A stretch of DNA of 64,000 bases from Diphasiastrum complanatum (Eukaryota > Streptophyta > Lycopodiopsida > Lycopodiales > Lycopodiaceae), in assembly GCA_029204225.1 (NCBI GenBank), contig CM055100.1:9522481-9586480 (forward strand), in the 5' to 3' direction. This document shows positions 10,061 through 22,250 of the stretch, piece by piece (position 1 is the stretch's first letter; the number at the start of each line of letters is the position of its first letter). The translations under genes and the position numbers were made by a program. Under the pieces are notes generated by a model. That model did no database searches, was not told the DNA's origin, and worked only from the letters and a program-made list of their open reading frames with translations.

Positions 10061-10950
10061 AACAGCTGCGAGCACCTCTGATGTACCAACGCTTCAATCT
10101 AAATTTTTTGCAACAAAAGACGTGTACTAGTGAACTCTGGATTTTAGAAACCCTTTGAAGATACATGTAACCGTTGGGCTATAAACTCCTGAAATTGACA
10201 ATTGCTCTTTCTGGAGTTCCTGAATCTGTGTGTGGAGACTTGAAGCAGGCACTTTCTTTTAAAGAAAAACATCCGAGACTTAGGTTCCAAGATGAACCAA
10301 ACTAAAGTGCTTCTGTTAGCAGCAATTGTTGATGCAGATGCGCCTTCTATACTTCGCTACTGGTCACTATTCTGCCCTGTGTAGCATGTATAACCGTTGA
10401 TCCAGAGTACTTGAATGTTCGGTTGATCTGTAGAGGTTAAAGATTCAATTGTCATGCATGCATGCAAAACTCCGTTCTGAACACTTTGTCCACCGCTGCT
10501 GCTGCTGCTGAAAAACCTAATAGCCGCTATAGCCCTCAACTAAAGATTATCCTCTTCCACACAGCTTCCATCGCTGACAGAAACCTCACTGCCTCACCAG
10601 GCTCGCCCTGCTGCTTGGGATTCAACACACGGCTGCTCTGGTTGGAACCGGTCGCTGCTAAAGCTGCACTCTTGCTTCACGCATCTCCTTCAAACATTTT
10701 TCCATGAACTGCCACGCACTCGTGGGAAAGGTAATGAGGCATGCATTGTCCTTTGCAAGGCTTCGATCTTCTACTCCTCCTCTTCAAGCTAGAGGTCTCT
10801 TGATATCAAAGGGTACCAAACTGCCTTGGGCCACACACACACACACACATGCATGGGGTTGGCTCAATCAGTCTATCCATCAATGTTGTATATGGGTGTC
10901 ATGATAGTAACAAGAAGAAACTTAGTAGGTGGTTATCTGTGAAACCATAA
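10061..10950. other. Unassigned sequence with short simple repeats
   Basis: Contains (GCT)5 at about 10496-10510 and a CA run at about 10831-10850. Some short open frames exist but none resembles a known family. The first few hundred bases may be the decayed 5' end of the LINE. Confidence 0.4.
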
Positions 10951-11241
10951 TCACATGGATTCAAGAAGCAATCATAAAGAAATTAATCACAATGAAATTG
11001 AGATAGATCAACATAAACACTATACTCAAACTCATGTAAGGCGAATTCAAATTAGTCTAAAACAAAACTTAGTTAACATAGTAAGACTAATCGTTATGCT
11101 CGACATAATAAGCCAACATGTGTCTCTTACAATGTCACACATTTCCAACTGTAACAAATATATAATGATACATATGACTTGACAACTCTTTAGCTTATCT
11201 TAACCAAGATAACATCAACTTAAGTAGTATTTTATTCTTAC
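10951..11241 (-). repeat. Probable 3' LTR of the copia remnant at 11-12.4 kb
   Basis: On the minus strand a purine run (AAGGGAGAGTG) is followed by TGTAAGAATAAAATAC, the usual PPT/LTR boundary, at about 11241. The left end and the partner LTR could not be located, so the extent is a guess. Confidence 0.4.
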
Positions 11242-11800
11242 ACTCTCCCTTAAAAACTAGTTACCTTTAACTATGGAGAGTTTTGACCTAAACTTCTCAA
11301 ACTTGGGTTTTGTGAAAATTCTTTGCTAGTTGTTCTTTAGTCTTGCAATGTTGTACATCAATTTCTTCACCTAGAAGTCTCTCATGAATGAAGTGATACT
11401 TCACTTCAATATATTATGTATGAGCATGGTAAATAGGATTTCTTGCCAATTGGATTTCACTTTGACTATCACTTTGAATGATAGTGTCATGTACACGTGG
11501 TATTTCGATTTCCATGAAGATTAGTCTAAGCCATATTGTCTCTTGTGTTGCGTTGGTAAGGGCTTTGTATTCTTCTTCCCTCGTGGATAAGGCTACAATG
11601 TTCTATTTCTTGTTGGACTAGAAGAAGCTTTCATTTTCAACTTGAAACACATAGCCAGTGGTGGATTTTTTGTCAACAACACAACAATATCAGCTGATTT
11701 TTCTTACTTAAATATAATAAACTCCTTAACATATCTCAATATCTATTTAGCAATTTTTCAATGCTCCTGTGCTCATAGAATTTGCAAAACATCTTTTTCT
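11242..11800 (-). pseudogene. Copia RNase H remnant
   Basis: The minus strand shows HWKIAKxILRYVK, DKKSTTGYVFQVE, STREEEYKALTNATQETIW, IIQSDSQSEIQLA, YHFIHERLLGEEIDVQHC and KEQLAKNF in order, with several stops. It joins gag directly at about 11800, so protease, integrase and most of RT are deleted. Confidence 0.78.
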
Positions 11801-12365
11801 TTGTTTATGGATTTGATGCTTGTTCTTGACTATGTGTCGGCTTTTGATTTGACTTGGGTTGTTTTGGATCTTTCTTCTTCTGTGTATTCGAGCTTCTATT
11901 TGCATGAAGGATGTGCAAGTCTATATTTGGAGAATTAGAAGCTCCATTCCTTCTCTTTTTGCAACAACATAGTGATAACTCTTGATATGGTTAAATCTGA
12001 GTGTGTCATGATAATCATCACCTAGTTTTTGTATGTGGATGGTAGGCTCGATAGTAGTGTCATTAATGCATCTTGATCGTCAATGATTGGTCTAACAATG
12101 ATCATCAGTTGTAGGAAGTTCTTGAATTAATTAATGTAATTTTGAACTGAATCACCATTTGACATCCTGAGGGAGAACAATCTTCTTCTAAGTCGTAACT
12201 TAGAAGTTATGTCTCTCATATCATATAGTGTATTGAGAATGTCCCAGACTTATTTCTATGTATGACCTTCACATACATGGCCAATTTGTCGGAACCCAAT
12301 GAATCATTATTTTGATTCCTATTCTGCCTAGATAGAGTCGAACTCTTAGCCACTAAGATCTATCC
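11801..12365 (-). pseudogene. Copia gag remnant
   Basis: The minus strand reads MRDITSKLRLRRRLFSLRM, SNGDSVQNYINQFKNF, DALMTLLSSLPSTYKN and TISRVITMLLQKEKE, the UBN2 gag fold, then a basic tail that runs into the RNase H remnant. The gag N-terminus is frayed. Confidence 0.78.
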
Positions 12366-13866
12366 TCTTCCAAGCTACAGACTGACACTGCAAATTTGTT
12401 TTAAGTTTATGAATAGTAGATAATCTTTAATAACAATGACTGTAAGCAAGCATCAAACCATTCATAGATTACACACCATAGACAGAATGTCACAACTCTA
12501 TTTGCAGAAATAAGTTTACGACAACATTTTTTAAGCGTTGTTTGTTTTCTAGATCAGCGTGTCGACACAAGAGAGGTATTCTCTCTTACGAGGAATTAGC
12601 TACTACTAATTCTATATCCATTTGTGTGACAATTATGTCTGCTACTGCATGACTAATACTGTCACATCAAAAATAGCCAACTCATATCTCTCGTTCATCT
12701 CATTTATATAGGATCAAACAAAAGGGAGTTTATGCTAATCATTTGATTACAAGAAACTGATTAAGCTCGTTCTAACAGCTTCCAGTTGGGCGTCATCATC
12801 GTCCGTGGAGTCCGTTCTCTATGCTGGTACTTCGTTGATTTTCCTGGTACTTGGGTCGAGAACATCCGTCGTTTTGCAGTCGTCTTTGTGACGGCAATCA
12901 TTTCTCTACGATGCCTTTCGATCATGAACAGTTGTGAGGAGAGAACTGTTGTGAACTGTAGTCATTGACCTTGCGGTGGCCTTCAGTAAGCTTTCTTCGT
13001 GGACTGCTTTGTGTTTGCATCGTAGGTGACAGCAAGCTCCAGCTTGGCGGTTGCCTTCAGTAGACTTCGCATTGGACCATAGGCTGGACTCTTACGGTTC
13101 AGCTTCGGTGTTGCCTTGGTCTTCATATGTGGACCACAAGTGTTGACTTGCAGTTTGGTTTCGGTTTGTTGCCTTGAACATTGAAACCGTTTGTAGGCCA
13201 TATGTGAGGCTCCTTCGGTAGCCTTCGGTCTTTGCTACTTGATCGCAAGTGGGTACTTGTGGTTTTCTTCGATTTTCCTTGGTTTTGTGGTTCCCTTTGG
13301 TGGCCTTTGTTGCCTTTATTGGAACCGTTGGAAAGACTTAGCAGTTGCTTGTGGTGGCTTTTGTTAAAGCTGTTTGCATTGCGGTTGTAGTTGTTTATGG
13401 TTTCTGCCTATGGGCAGTTCTCGTGTATTTCTGCAGGTAAGGCCTGTTGGCTCTTTATGTGTATTTCTGCAGGTTTTGGTTCATAAGCTAGCAATGCTTT
13501 GTGGGTAGAAACTTCATGTTTCTTCACAATTTGTGTACCTAAAATTTTGAGGATGATCATCGTGAAGGTTTTGCAATCCTTAGCTTCCATTTGGAGATTG
13601 CTACATTGTCTGCTTCGGGTCGACTTCGACACCTATGACAACATCATACAACTACCTTAGCCATTAGCACAATTTTCATCTTAATTTTCATAGGTGGTAG
13701 GTGGATCCATCGAGCTTGTCTATGATGAGACCAACCTTGCTTTGGAAATCCATGTGAAACTTAGTCCAAGTGATAGTGATTACTATCAATGAGTTAAGAA
13801 AAGAAAATCTAGCAATATTATCCAAACAAGAAAACAACTATTCTAACAGTCAATAGAATCAGATTT
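12366..13866. other. Unassigned stretch, G/T-rich on the plus strand at 12960-13640
   Basis: No domain was recognised. The 12960-13640 part repeats words such as ttgcctt and cttcggt and looks like low-complexity non-coding DNA, perhaps leader or LTR of a lost element. Confidence 0.35.
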
Positions 13867-14513
13867 TGTGAGAAGCTTTGTCAACTAGTTTGATATTTTG
13901 GTCATGTTTGTTTATTTGACAATTGAGGCCAATTTACAGCTTAGACTTGGAGATAGTCATTACAAAGTTATTTTAGTTTAAATGTTTTTGAATTAACACT
14001 TTTAAAAATTGAGGGAAATAGTACGAGAGGTCGAGTTTAGTAGATTCAAATTTGAATGTTGGAGACATTGAATCTATTCCACATTATTGGTAGGGTCTTT
14101 GATATGGAGGGAAACCAAGATCGTTAATGAGACATGTACTTGCTATATATGGCTGTACACACGTGGGAGCTTTATCTCTCTCTCATTTCATTTCATGCTT
14201 ATACATGAGTTCTCTTGGGTTCATCTATCCATTGGTGCACTATATTGGTGATATCTTGCAATCTTGTGTGTAGAATGCTCATATTATGTTATATTCGGAT
14301 CCACACATGTGAGATACAGTAGCTTACTATTTTTGTATGGACAACAACTTCATTTCATCTTATGTTTGATGTTTGATCAAGTTCTGATTAAGTTTGTATC
14401 TCTTTCATTAAGTAGATGCTAATTTTTCTATGATGCAAATGTGTAGATTGTGTTGATTTTCATACCAAAGATCAAGAGGATGAATTTGGATCTTACTAAT
14501 TTATTTTTTCACA
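13867..14513 (+). repeat. Copia LTR, plus orientation (left arm of an inverted LTR pair)
   Basis: Starts TGTGAGAAGCTTTGTC and ends CACA immediately before a primer binding site. Colinear, but diverged, with the inverted LTR at 15677-16319 (similar length, shared landmarks such as the cattggtgcactat stretch). It includes a short CT run (tatctctctctca, about 14168), the kind of seed seen expanded elsewhere in the window. Confidence 0.75.
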
Positions 14514-14525
14514 TGGTATTAGAGC
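14514..14525 (+). other. Primer binding site, initiator tRNA-Met type
   Basis: TGGTATTAGAGC directly after the LTR end, one base from the common plant copia PBS TGGTATCAGAGC. It fixes the plus orientation of this LTR. Confidence 0.8.
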
Positions 14526-14916
14526 TTGTGTTGTAGGTTATGAAAGGATCAATCACATTTATCAAAGATTTAGAAGAGTTTATATCTCTAGAGCATGCTG
14601 GAAGAGTTTCTACTCAAAAATCAAGAATTTTGCACATGTAGAATTGATCTTTTTCTGATCAAAACTCAATTTAGGTTTATATAAACTTGATGAATTTTGA
14701 TTTCACACTTGGCTTACTAGAATTGGCTGATTCTTTATGCATTAGGAAGGCTTCATTGGAGGCTACAAGATTCTATATCAAGTTTTAGACAATTGCATGT
14801 AGAATTTGAAGTATTCAATTTTTTGTGATTTTGTCAAAACCCTAATTTTGATTGGATCTCTATTTTGTGAGGTTGCTGGACTTCAACAGAATGTGTTTCA
14901 ATCTTAGGAAGTGGAT
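14526..14916 (+). other. Copia leader, plus orientation
   Basis: Sequence from 14690 to 14916 is the reverse complement, with divergence, of the leader at 19920-20150. It stops abruptly at about 14916, where minus-strand gag begins, instead of continuing to its own gag. Confidence 0.7.
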
Positions 14917-15483
14917 TCTTGATAGAAGCCTATACTCTTCATTCACCAATATCTCTTGCAAATCCACAATACTTGGCAAAGTCTTTTGAATAGCAAAACT
15001 TTGAACAAGATTAGCATGATCATCCAACAAGCCATTAAGTATAACTTGAGCAAGTTCTACCTCCTTAATTCTCTCATCAATACATGCTAATTCATCATTG
15101 AATGCTTTAACCCTCAGAACAAAAGCATGAGCACTTTCATCCTTCTTTTGCAAACATTGAAAGATTTGTCTCCTAAGGGTTAGTACCCTTGATGTAGACT
15201 TGGATTCATAAAGCTTATTCAAAGCTTCCCAAGCCTCACTTGATGAAGTGCTTCTTGATAAGTTATTGGCAACATTAATCTTTATCAAATGTAGAGCTTT
15301 CTTTGCCCTTTTGTCATACCTCCCTTGATCTTGTTGTGCCATGAGTATTTCCTCCACACCTACAACAATGTCCATCAAATCAATCATCTCAAAAAGAGAC
15401 TACATTCTCACCTTCCAAGTAGAATAATTTGTAGAGGTAAGCCTACCATTGCCTTCAAACATGAATCCACTTGATGTAGCCAT
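14917..15483 (-). pseudogene. Copia gag (copy C), truncated
   Basis: ATG at 15483 reads MATSSGFMFEG, then NYSTWKVRM with a TAG. The UBN2 gag follows (YDKRAKKALHLIKINV, SSSEAWEALNKLYES, ILNGLLDDHANLVQSFA). It breaks off at the head-to-head junction with the plus-strand leader, before the zinc knuckle. Very similar to gag copy D at 18840-19721. Confidence 0.85.
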
Positions 15484-15676
15484 ATTACAATGACCTGATC
15501 CTTTATTTCAACATGTTCCAATGCACAAAGCACTCTCTTGAATGTCAACAAATGAACTCAAGAAAAAATCACAAAGATATGGAAACTCTCAAATCTCTTT
15601 CTTGCACCAAACCTAACAAATCCCACATGATAAACCTACAATCTCATCAAATTTTACACTTCCTAAACTTGAAACA

Positions 15677-16319
15677 TGTGAAGGATTTCAGATCATTCAA
15701 GATCCAATCCATGTCCCTGATCTTTGGTTACAATAAGGAGCAAATCAACAATCCTGCCAATGTAGAAAAATCAGCATCTACATACAAAATGAGATGCAAA
15801 CTCTAATAGATATTGATCAAACATGAACCAAAACATAAAATATGTTTGCTGTCCATACAATTACAGTACCCTACTGTATTTCACACGTGTGGAACCGAAA
15901 ATAGCAAAATATGAGCATTTTGCACACAAGATTGCAAGATATCTTCAAGATAGTGCACCAATGAGTAGTAGAACCCAAAGAAAACCATGTATAATGATGA
16001 AATGAGAGAGATAAGAGAGAAGATGTGTCTCTCCACGAGTTACATCCTTTTATAGAGTGTCCAAACCCTATCTGGCCACTTGGCTTTCCCTCCAAAATGT
16101 AAACCCTACTATTTTTGGGTCTAGATTCAATGTACCCAAAGTTCAAATTTGAATCTTCTCAAACTCACCTACCAACTTTCCCAGATTTTCAAAAAGTGTT
16201 TATTGAATGTATGTTAAACTAATATAACTTCAACAAGTTTATCTCTAAGTCTAAAATGAGTTTTGGCCTCTTATTGACGATTTACCAAAATATGACTAAA
16301 CTAGTTGAAATCTCTCACA
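15677..16319 (-). repeat. Copia LTR, minus orientation (right arm of the inverted pair)
   Basis: On the minus strand it starts TGTGAGAG right after the purine tract at 16320-16330 and ends CACA at 15677. It serves as 3' LTR of the element to its right and, by position, as 5' LTR of gag copy C to its left. Most of the leader between LTR and gag C has been lost, including the PBS. Confidence 0.78.
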
Positions 16320-18185
16320 CTCCCTCTTCAACTAGTTTTGGCATAGTTTTGACAATAGAACTTTGATCCAACTTTAGAATGATCTCCATCCTAAGTATAG
16401 ATCTCCTTTCTAAGGTTCTAAAGTATCTTTCATAATTGATATAAAGAATAGTGTCCAAATTGGATGCTTCACTATCTCTTACATCAATTTTACACATCAA
16501 GATATAACTAGAACATGAAGAACCACATAGAATGTGAATGAAATGATTCTTCCATGTTTCAAACTTTGAACTCTCTGAAAAATTACAGAAAACAAACAAT
16601 AAATGTGAGTGATGACCATTTGCTTGCTTGTCTCCTCCAACTTTGTCCTTTCTTGATATGTCTCCACCATAAAACTCCACGAATGAGCCTCTATCTCCAT
16701 CTTGCCAAAATATATCATCAATACTTGATGACTTGGCCATGAATGAGTGACATAATGAACCTCCAATAGCTTCATTTCCATCAGCAAAACCAGCCAAGAA
16801 TGCTAGTACAACTCCAACAGTAAGATATTGCAAGACAATGTAGCTAGTTTATCCATATCTTGACAATTTGCACACATCCATATGAAATAGCTCAAACATG
16901 AGATAGAACAAGTAAAGTAAACTTGAACAACACTTTCTTGCTGTTCCTTTGACCTTACTTGAGTCTTCAATAACCTATAAAAACAGATCCATAACATATT
17001 TGCCAAATAACCTTCCTTTGATGCTCTTGACTAGTTCCAAATTGCCACCTTTCCTTTTGTGTTGTTGAAGTCCTTTGAGACCAACCTCTTGATCTTCCTC
17101 TTGACCATCAAAGTCATTGAACAAATTTTTTTTTCCAGATCCATTACTTGCTTTTCCTATATGAAAACCATGAGAACCAATATCCACTTGCATAGCATCT
17201 ACACAAGAAAATTCTCCAAAACATGTGAGTAAAGCAAAGTGAGTCACTTCCACTTGCTTACCTTTCTCTTGATCATCAAAGATATCAAAGATATGAATAT
17301 CTTTAGATCTAAACCTCTGGAAATACTCCCTCTCAAACATATGATCTAGATCCAACCAGATCTCATCAATGCTTGATCTGGAATTTCCACAAAGGTTAGT
17401 GAAAAAAATGTCACCAATGTCACCATCATAAATCAAAAGATAGATTCCAAACTTTCCATCCAACATGAAGTAGAGTAGGTGAAGATGAGTATCAAACCTA
17501 ATAAATCCAGCCCTCTTGAGTCCATAACAAACCTCAATAAGCTCACCAATGAGATCTCCCTTGCCTTGAAAAAATTGCCTCTCGATTTGTTCCATGTAGT
17601 CTTTTCCAACCAACCTTTTGCCATCTCAATCATGAGTGATCAATTCACAATCATAGAATCCTTTGAGTTGATGAAGAGATGTGAGATCCATGCCTTGGAT
17701 CTTCCCAAGAACCAATCTTCCATTGCTCTTTCTTTCATAAGACTCCCTTTTAATGATTGCATCATAAGAAGTAGAAACCTCAAAAACATTAGAAGCCATG
17801 AAAAAAATGATTAGTACCTTCAACATAAGGATGATTGAATTACTCTTTTTTTTCAAAAAAGAACTTCTACTCAATGTTTTAGGTAGTTACTCATATGTTA
17901 ATAATTCTTCCTCACTATCATTCACAATGACATCATTCAAAGTACATCCTACTTTGAACTCTTCACATACTTCTCTTCTTCTTGACTTGTGACTATCTCC
18001 TTCACCAAGTCTCTTGATAGAACCATTTGATCTACTCTCTTTATGAAGACATGTGACTCCACTTGCTGGAAAAATGTCTTTCTTGGAATCATAACAAAAG
18101 AATGTGGAAGATCCACCTCCTTCATGCATGCACCTAGCAACATCTTTTTCCATATGATCAAAGAAATCATTAACAACAAGCTTTT
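16320..18185 (-). pseudogene. Unrecognised open frames where copia pol should be
   Basis: Several long minus-strand frames follow one another: 18189-17887 (100 aa), 17613-16975 (212 aa) and 16833-16315 (172 aa). They lie between the protease of copy D and the polypurine tract. None clearly matches integrase or RNase H. In the 212-aa frame, EVCYGLKRAG and IYLLIYDGDI faintly resemble the copia RT blocks LYGLKQA and the Y-V-D-D box, with the catalytic pair altered. This could be a heavily decayed RT, or foreign sequence captured by a non-autonomous element. The last codons run into the purine tract, as in normal copia pol ends. Confidence 0.45.
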
Positions 18186-19721
18186 TCAAGGAAGAACCTT
18201 AACCTCCATTGATGAAGTTAGCTCTTTCCTTACCTTTTGCATGCTTGCACTTGCCATGAAGAACCATTGAAACACCATCATTATCCTCAAGACTAGCCAA
18301 GTTAGCACAAAGATGAACATCTCCAAGAAGCATATTAGATCTTGACCTAGATCTAGCATAAGGAAGCTTTTTAGACTTTGCATAAGATCCACCAATCTTA
18401 TTGATGCTAAAAGGGAATTTTGGAAAGTTGAGACCAATCTCCTTTTCCATTCCATCCTTTTTGTTAGCCATAACAAAAGCATCAAGCTTGAAAAGTCTAC
18501 CTTGTCTATTGCCCCTAGCAACCAAGATTCTTCCTTTGTAATGAAGCAAGCATCACCACCAAACTTTACCATATATCCTTTCTCTATCATTTGACCAAAA
18601 CTTAACAAATTCTTTGAAAGTGAAGGAATGTATATAACACCATCAAGTCTTGCTTTCCTATCAGTAGAAATACAAATAGGAATTAAACCAATACCTTCAA
18701 TCACACACTCACCACCATTGGCCATGTGAATTGCTTTCTTGGCTCCATCATAAGTGACCAAAGAAGTAAAGAACTCTTTGTGACTGGTCATGTGTGTGAA
18801 CTAGCTCCACTATCAATCCACCATGAATCTTTGTCACCTTCACTTGATATTGGACTTGAAGAACACATCAAAAGAGAATCACCACCACCTAGATTCTCAT
18901 CATTAGTAGTAAAGTTGATTTGCTTGCTACCTTCATCTCTTTTCTTCTTCAAACATTCATTTGCAAAATGTCCTTTGATTTCACAATAAAAGCATTTCAA
19001 CTTAGACTCATATTTCTTTTTGCCAAAAGAAGAAGTCTCACCTTGATCTTGCCCTTTAGACCATTTGCCTTTGTCTTTGCCCTTGAACTTGCCTTTGATG
19101 CACATAGCCTCCTCTTCAAATTGAGATGTCGATGTAGATCCACCTCCTCTTGATTGAAGCCTACACTCCTCATTCACCAAGGTCTCTTGCAAATCCACAA
19201 TACTTGGCAAAGTATTTTGAATAGCAAAACTTTGAACAAGATTAGCATGATCATCCAACAAGCCATTAAGTATAACTTGAACAAGTTCTACCTCCTTAAT
19301 GCTTTCATCAATATATGATAACTCATCATTGAATGCTTTAACTCTCAAAACAAAAGCATGAGTACTCTCTTCCTTCTTTTGCAAACTTTGAAAGATTTGT
19401 CTCCTAAGAGTAAGCACTCTTGATGTAGACTTGGATTCATAAAGCTTCTTCAAAGCTTGCCAAGCCTCCAAAGATGATATGCGCTTACCAACTTCGAAGT
19501 TCATTGGTAGCATTCATCTTAATCATGTGTAGAGCTTTCTTCGCTCTCTTGTCATACCTCACTTGATCTTGTCGGGTTGCTGGTCTCTCCTCCAAACCTA
19601 CAACAATATCCATCAACTCATTCATCTCCAATAAGGACTGCATCCTCACCTTCCACGTAGAATAGTTGATTGAGATAAGTCTATCATTGCCTTCCAACAT
19701 GAATCCACCACTTGTAGCCAT
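18186..19721 (-). pseudogene. Copia gag and protease (copy D)
   Basis: ATG at 19721 reads MATSGGFMLEGNDRL. The UBN2 gag follows with a frameshift near 19500. The basic linker leads to a knuckle CFYCEIKGHFANEC, and the protease site is WWIDSGASSHMT at about 18810-18775, with a frame change in the middle. Downstream protease sequence (CVIEGIGLIPI, VIYIPSLSKNLLSFGQM, SWLLGAID) is followed by frames that do not look like integrase. Same family as copy C. Confidence 0.85.
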
Positions 19722-20155
19722 GTTGCAATGACCTGATCTTCTTCTTTCAACTTGTTCCAATGCACAAAGCACTCTCTTGAATGTCAACAAATGAACTCAA
19801 GAAGAAATCACAAAGATATGGAACCTCTCAAATCTCTTCTAGCACTTCTAACTAGAAAATCAACACATAGAATAGTGAAATTTTGATCAACCTATGATCT
19901 ATCCTCAATCTAATGATTCTTGCCACTTCCTAAGATTGAAATACACTCAAATTCAGTAACCTCACAAACTAGAGATCCAATCAAAATTAGGGTTTTGACA
20001 AAATCACATAAAATTGAATATCTCAAATTCTACATGCAATTTCTAGAAACTTGATATATCTTCTTGTAGACTCCAATGAGACCTTCCTAATGCACCAAAA
20101 ATCGTCTAATTTCAGTAAACCAAGTGTGAAATCGGAATTGATCAAGTATATAACC
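19722..20155 (-). other. Leader of copia copy D
   Basis: Non-coding; matches the leader at 14690-14916 in reverse complement. Similarity stops at about 20155, and no LTR of this family follows, so the 5' end of copy D is missing. Confidence 0.65.
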
Positions 20156-21499
20156 CTATATTCATTTTGTGATTGCTCCTTATTCTTGATTGATTCCTCT
20201 TGGATAATAGCAATAAGTTTGAACTTATCCAAAGTTCCAAGCAAACTACTCTCCAAGGACATGAAGTAAATCCAAGTTACTTTTATAAAGGTGACATCTA
20301 CCTTTGCATCTTGAACCAAACAATGCACTTCGAAAAATTTCAAAAGTTTTGACATGTGTTGTGATGGACTCTTGAAGACAATTCTTGCAAGTCCTTGTGA
20401 GACTCCAAGCCTCATTCACCTTTCCACAAAGGAAACACCTTTTCTTGGATTTGTCCTTCTTGTATTTGCATTTCGAACTTGAAGCTCCATCCTTCACCTC
20501 GGCCCCCTTGCTTTGGTTGTCCTTGGATGGATTGGTCTTCTTTTTGTAGCATCTTGAGGAAAAATATCCTCCTTTTTTTGTGACTCTCAAGAGACTAGAT
20601 TTGAATATATTCAATAATCTAGAAGGATCTACAAAAGATCTAGCTAACAAACCTAAGAATTAATCTTCACACTAATGACTAGTCACTTGGAAACTTTGCT
20701 TTGATCGCTAAGACAAAAGCACACAATCTTTGAATCAAATCACAAAAGAAATCAGATCCAAACCTTCCTATTGAATTCAACAAATACCAATGACTCTTTT
20801 TTTTTGAGAGTTGAAATGGATATGAAAAGATTCGGCACCTAGATTTTCCTTTTCACTTGACTAGTTCTCTCAACAGTTGAGATTCTTGAACAAAAGATGG
20901 GTTTTGTTTCAAACACATGAAAATCAAACTTAATCACTTCTTTTGGACTCACTCTTGACCCAAATAATCTCACTCTTGAGATTTAGAATGAATTTGATCT
21001 GATTTGACAACATACTATACCAGCAATTTTACAAAACATAGGATCTACACTAGATCACTCAAAGTTGACATGTACATTTGATTCAAACACATAAAATTAA
21101 GATCCAATCACCCCTTTTGGAATCCCCAAATAATCTCGCTCTTGAGATTTGGAATGGATTTGTAATAGTTTGATAACAACCTATGCGAAGAATTTTTTAC
21201 CAAGCTTTAAAAATCAGACACATAGAGATTCACAAAGATCCCAACCATGCATGAACACTCAAATATGGACTCCTCCTTGTTCCAGAAATCCAATGGGATC
21301 ACAACTTGACCCTCACACTCTCACAAAGAAAGTTGAATAGAACTAATTTGAGTTTCATGCATACTATGTCAATTTTTGCTCAATAAATTGAATTCATTCA
21401 CCCCTATTGGATTCCACCAACGACTCTACCTCTTAAGAGTTGGAATGAAATTCAAAATCAAAATTTGTGATTCTTCTCACTAAGATATTGTGCTTCAAA
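20156..21499 (-). other. Leader or gag-like sequence with diverged tandem repeats
   Basis: A minus-strand frame (20650-20246) is lysine-rich and contains KKRCFLCGK, a possible broken zinc knuckle. Between 20760 and 21450 a block of the form 'cacccctattggattccacc ... ctcttgagagttggaatgga' recurs four times (about 20763, 20940, 21105, 21395), strongly diverged. The stretch lies downstream (minus strand) of the PBS at 21500, so it is probably the long leader of another copia. Confidence 0.4.
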
Positions 21500-21511
21500 G
21501 AGCTAATACCA
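21500..21511 (-). other. Copia-type primer binding site, minus strand
   Basis: The reverse complement reads TGGTATTAGCTC, close to TGGTATTAGAGC at 14514 and 39012. The adjacent LTR end to the right is not clean. Confidence 0.5.
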
Positions 21512-22250
21512 CTTAGAAAGATTTGATCACCCAGGAGAAGACAAACTCTCCACCAATATTGCACATCGATTTGAGCTCTTTGGACTTCGCTAAAACTGAT
21601 CAAACATTTTCAGTCGTAGGAACTTGGCTCCAGTTGGATTTTGGTCACACTGGCGCCGGGAGCAGCAGGGGCGCTGCTGGCGCTGGGGACAATGCTAGCA
21701 CCGATGGCGTCGAAAGTAAAGCTTGTAAAGGTAACTTTACAACATCCACCCCACCTTTATAAAATCTGATGTCCTCATCAGATGTCAGATTAAAGTAAAG
21801 GTGCACCATTGACAAATTCTTTGGTTGAAAACAAGTAGATTCTACAATCTCTACTTGAAGAGCAAAACACTACCATTATTCCTATCATTGAAATAGGATA
21901 ATCTTTGGTCCTTACATTGGAATGATCATGCACAAGGCATGTGGACACAAAGATTTCCAAAGCGTACTCAATTTCTTGTCATCATCCATCACGTGAAGAA
22001 GTGAGCAAGCAAGAATGAATTGAACAAGCCGATTATGCAGGCTCCCTCACTGATCCAGATCAGAACGCATGTGCAATAACGTGTGAAGAAGGAGTAATAG
22101 GGCGCGTGAAGAAGGCTTGTTGGTTGAACGAGAGAGACGGACCGGTGGAAATTTCAGGTGCCCAAGAGAAAAGCAATTGAAAGGCAAATGTAAAATTTTT
22201 GATGGTTTTCTTAAGTTTTTTGTTGACATTTTCTAAAACCTAAAGGTAAA
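21512..22250 (-). repeat. Possible LTR belonging to the PBS at 21500
   Basis: Placed only by its position next to the PBS. It contains a GC-rich patch (about 21650-21710) unlike its surroundings. No partner LTR was found. Confidence 0.3.
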
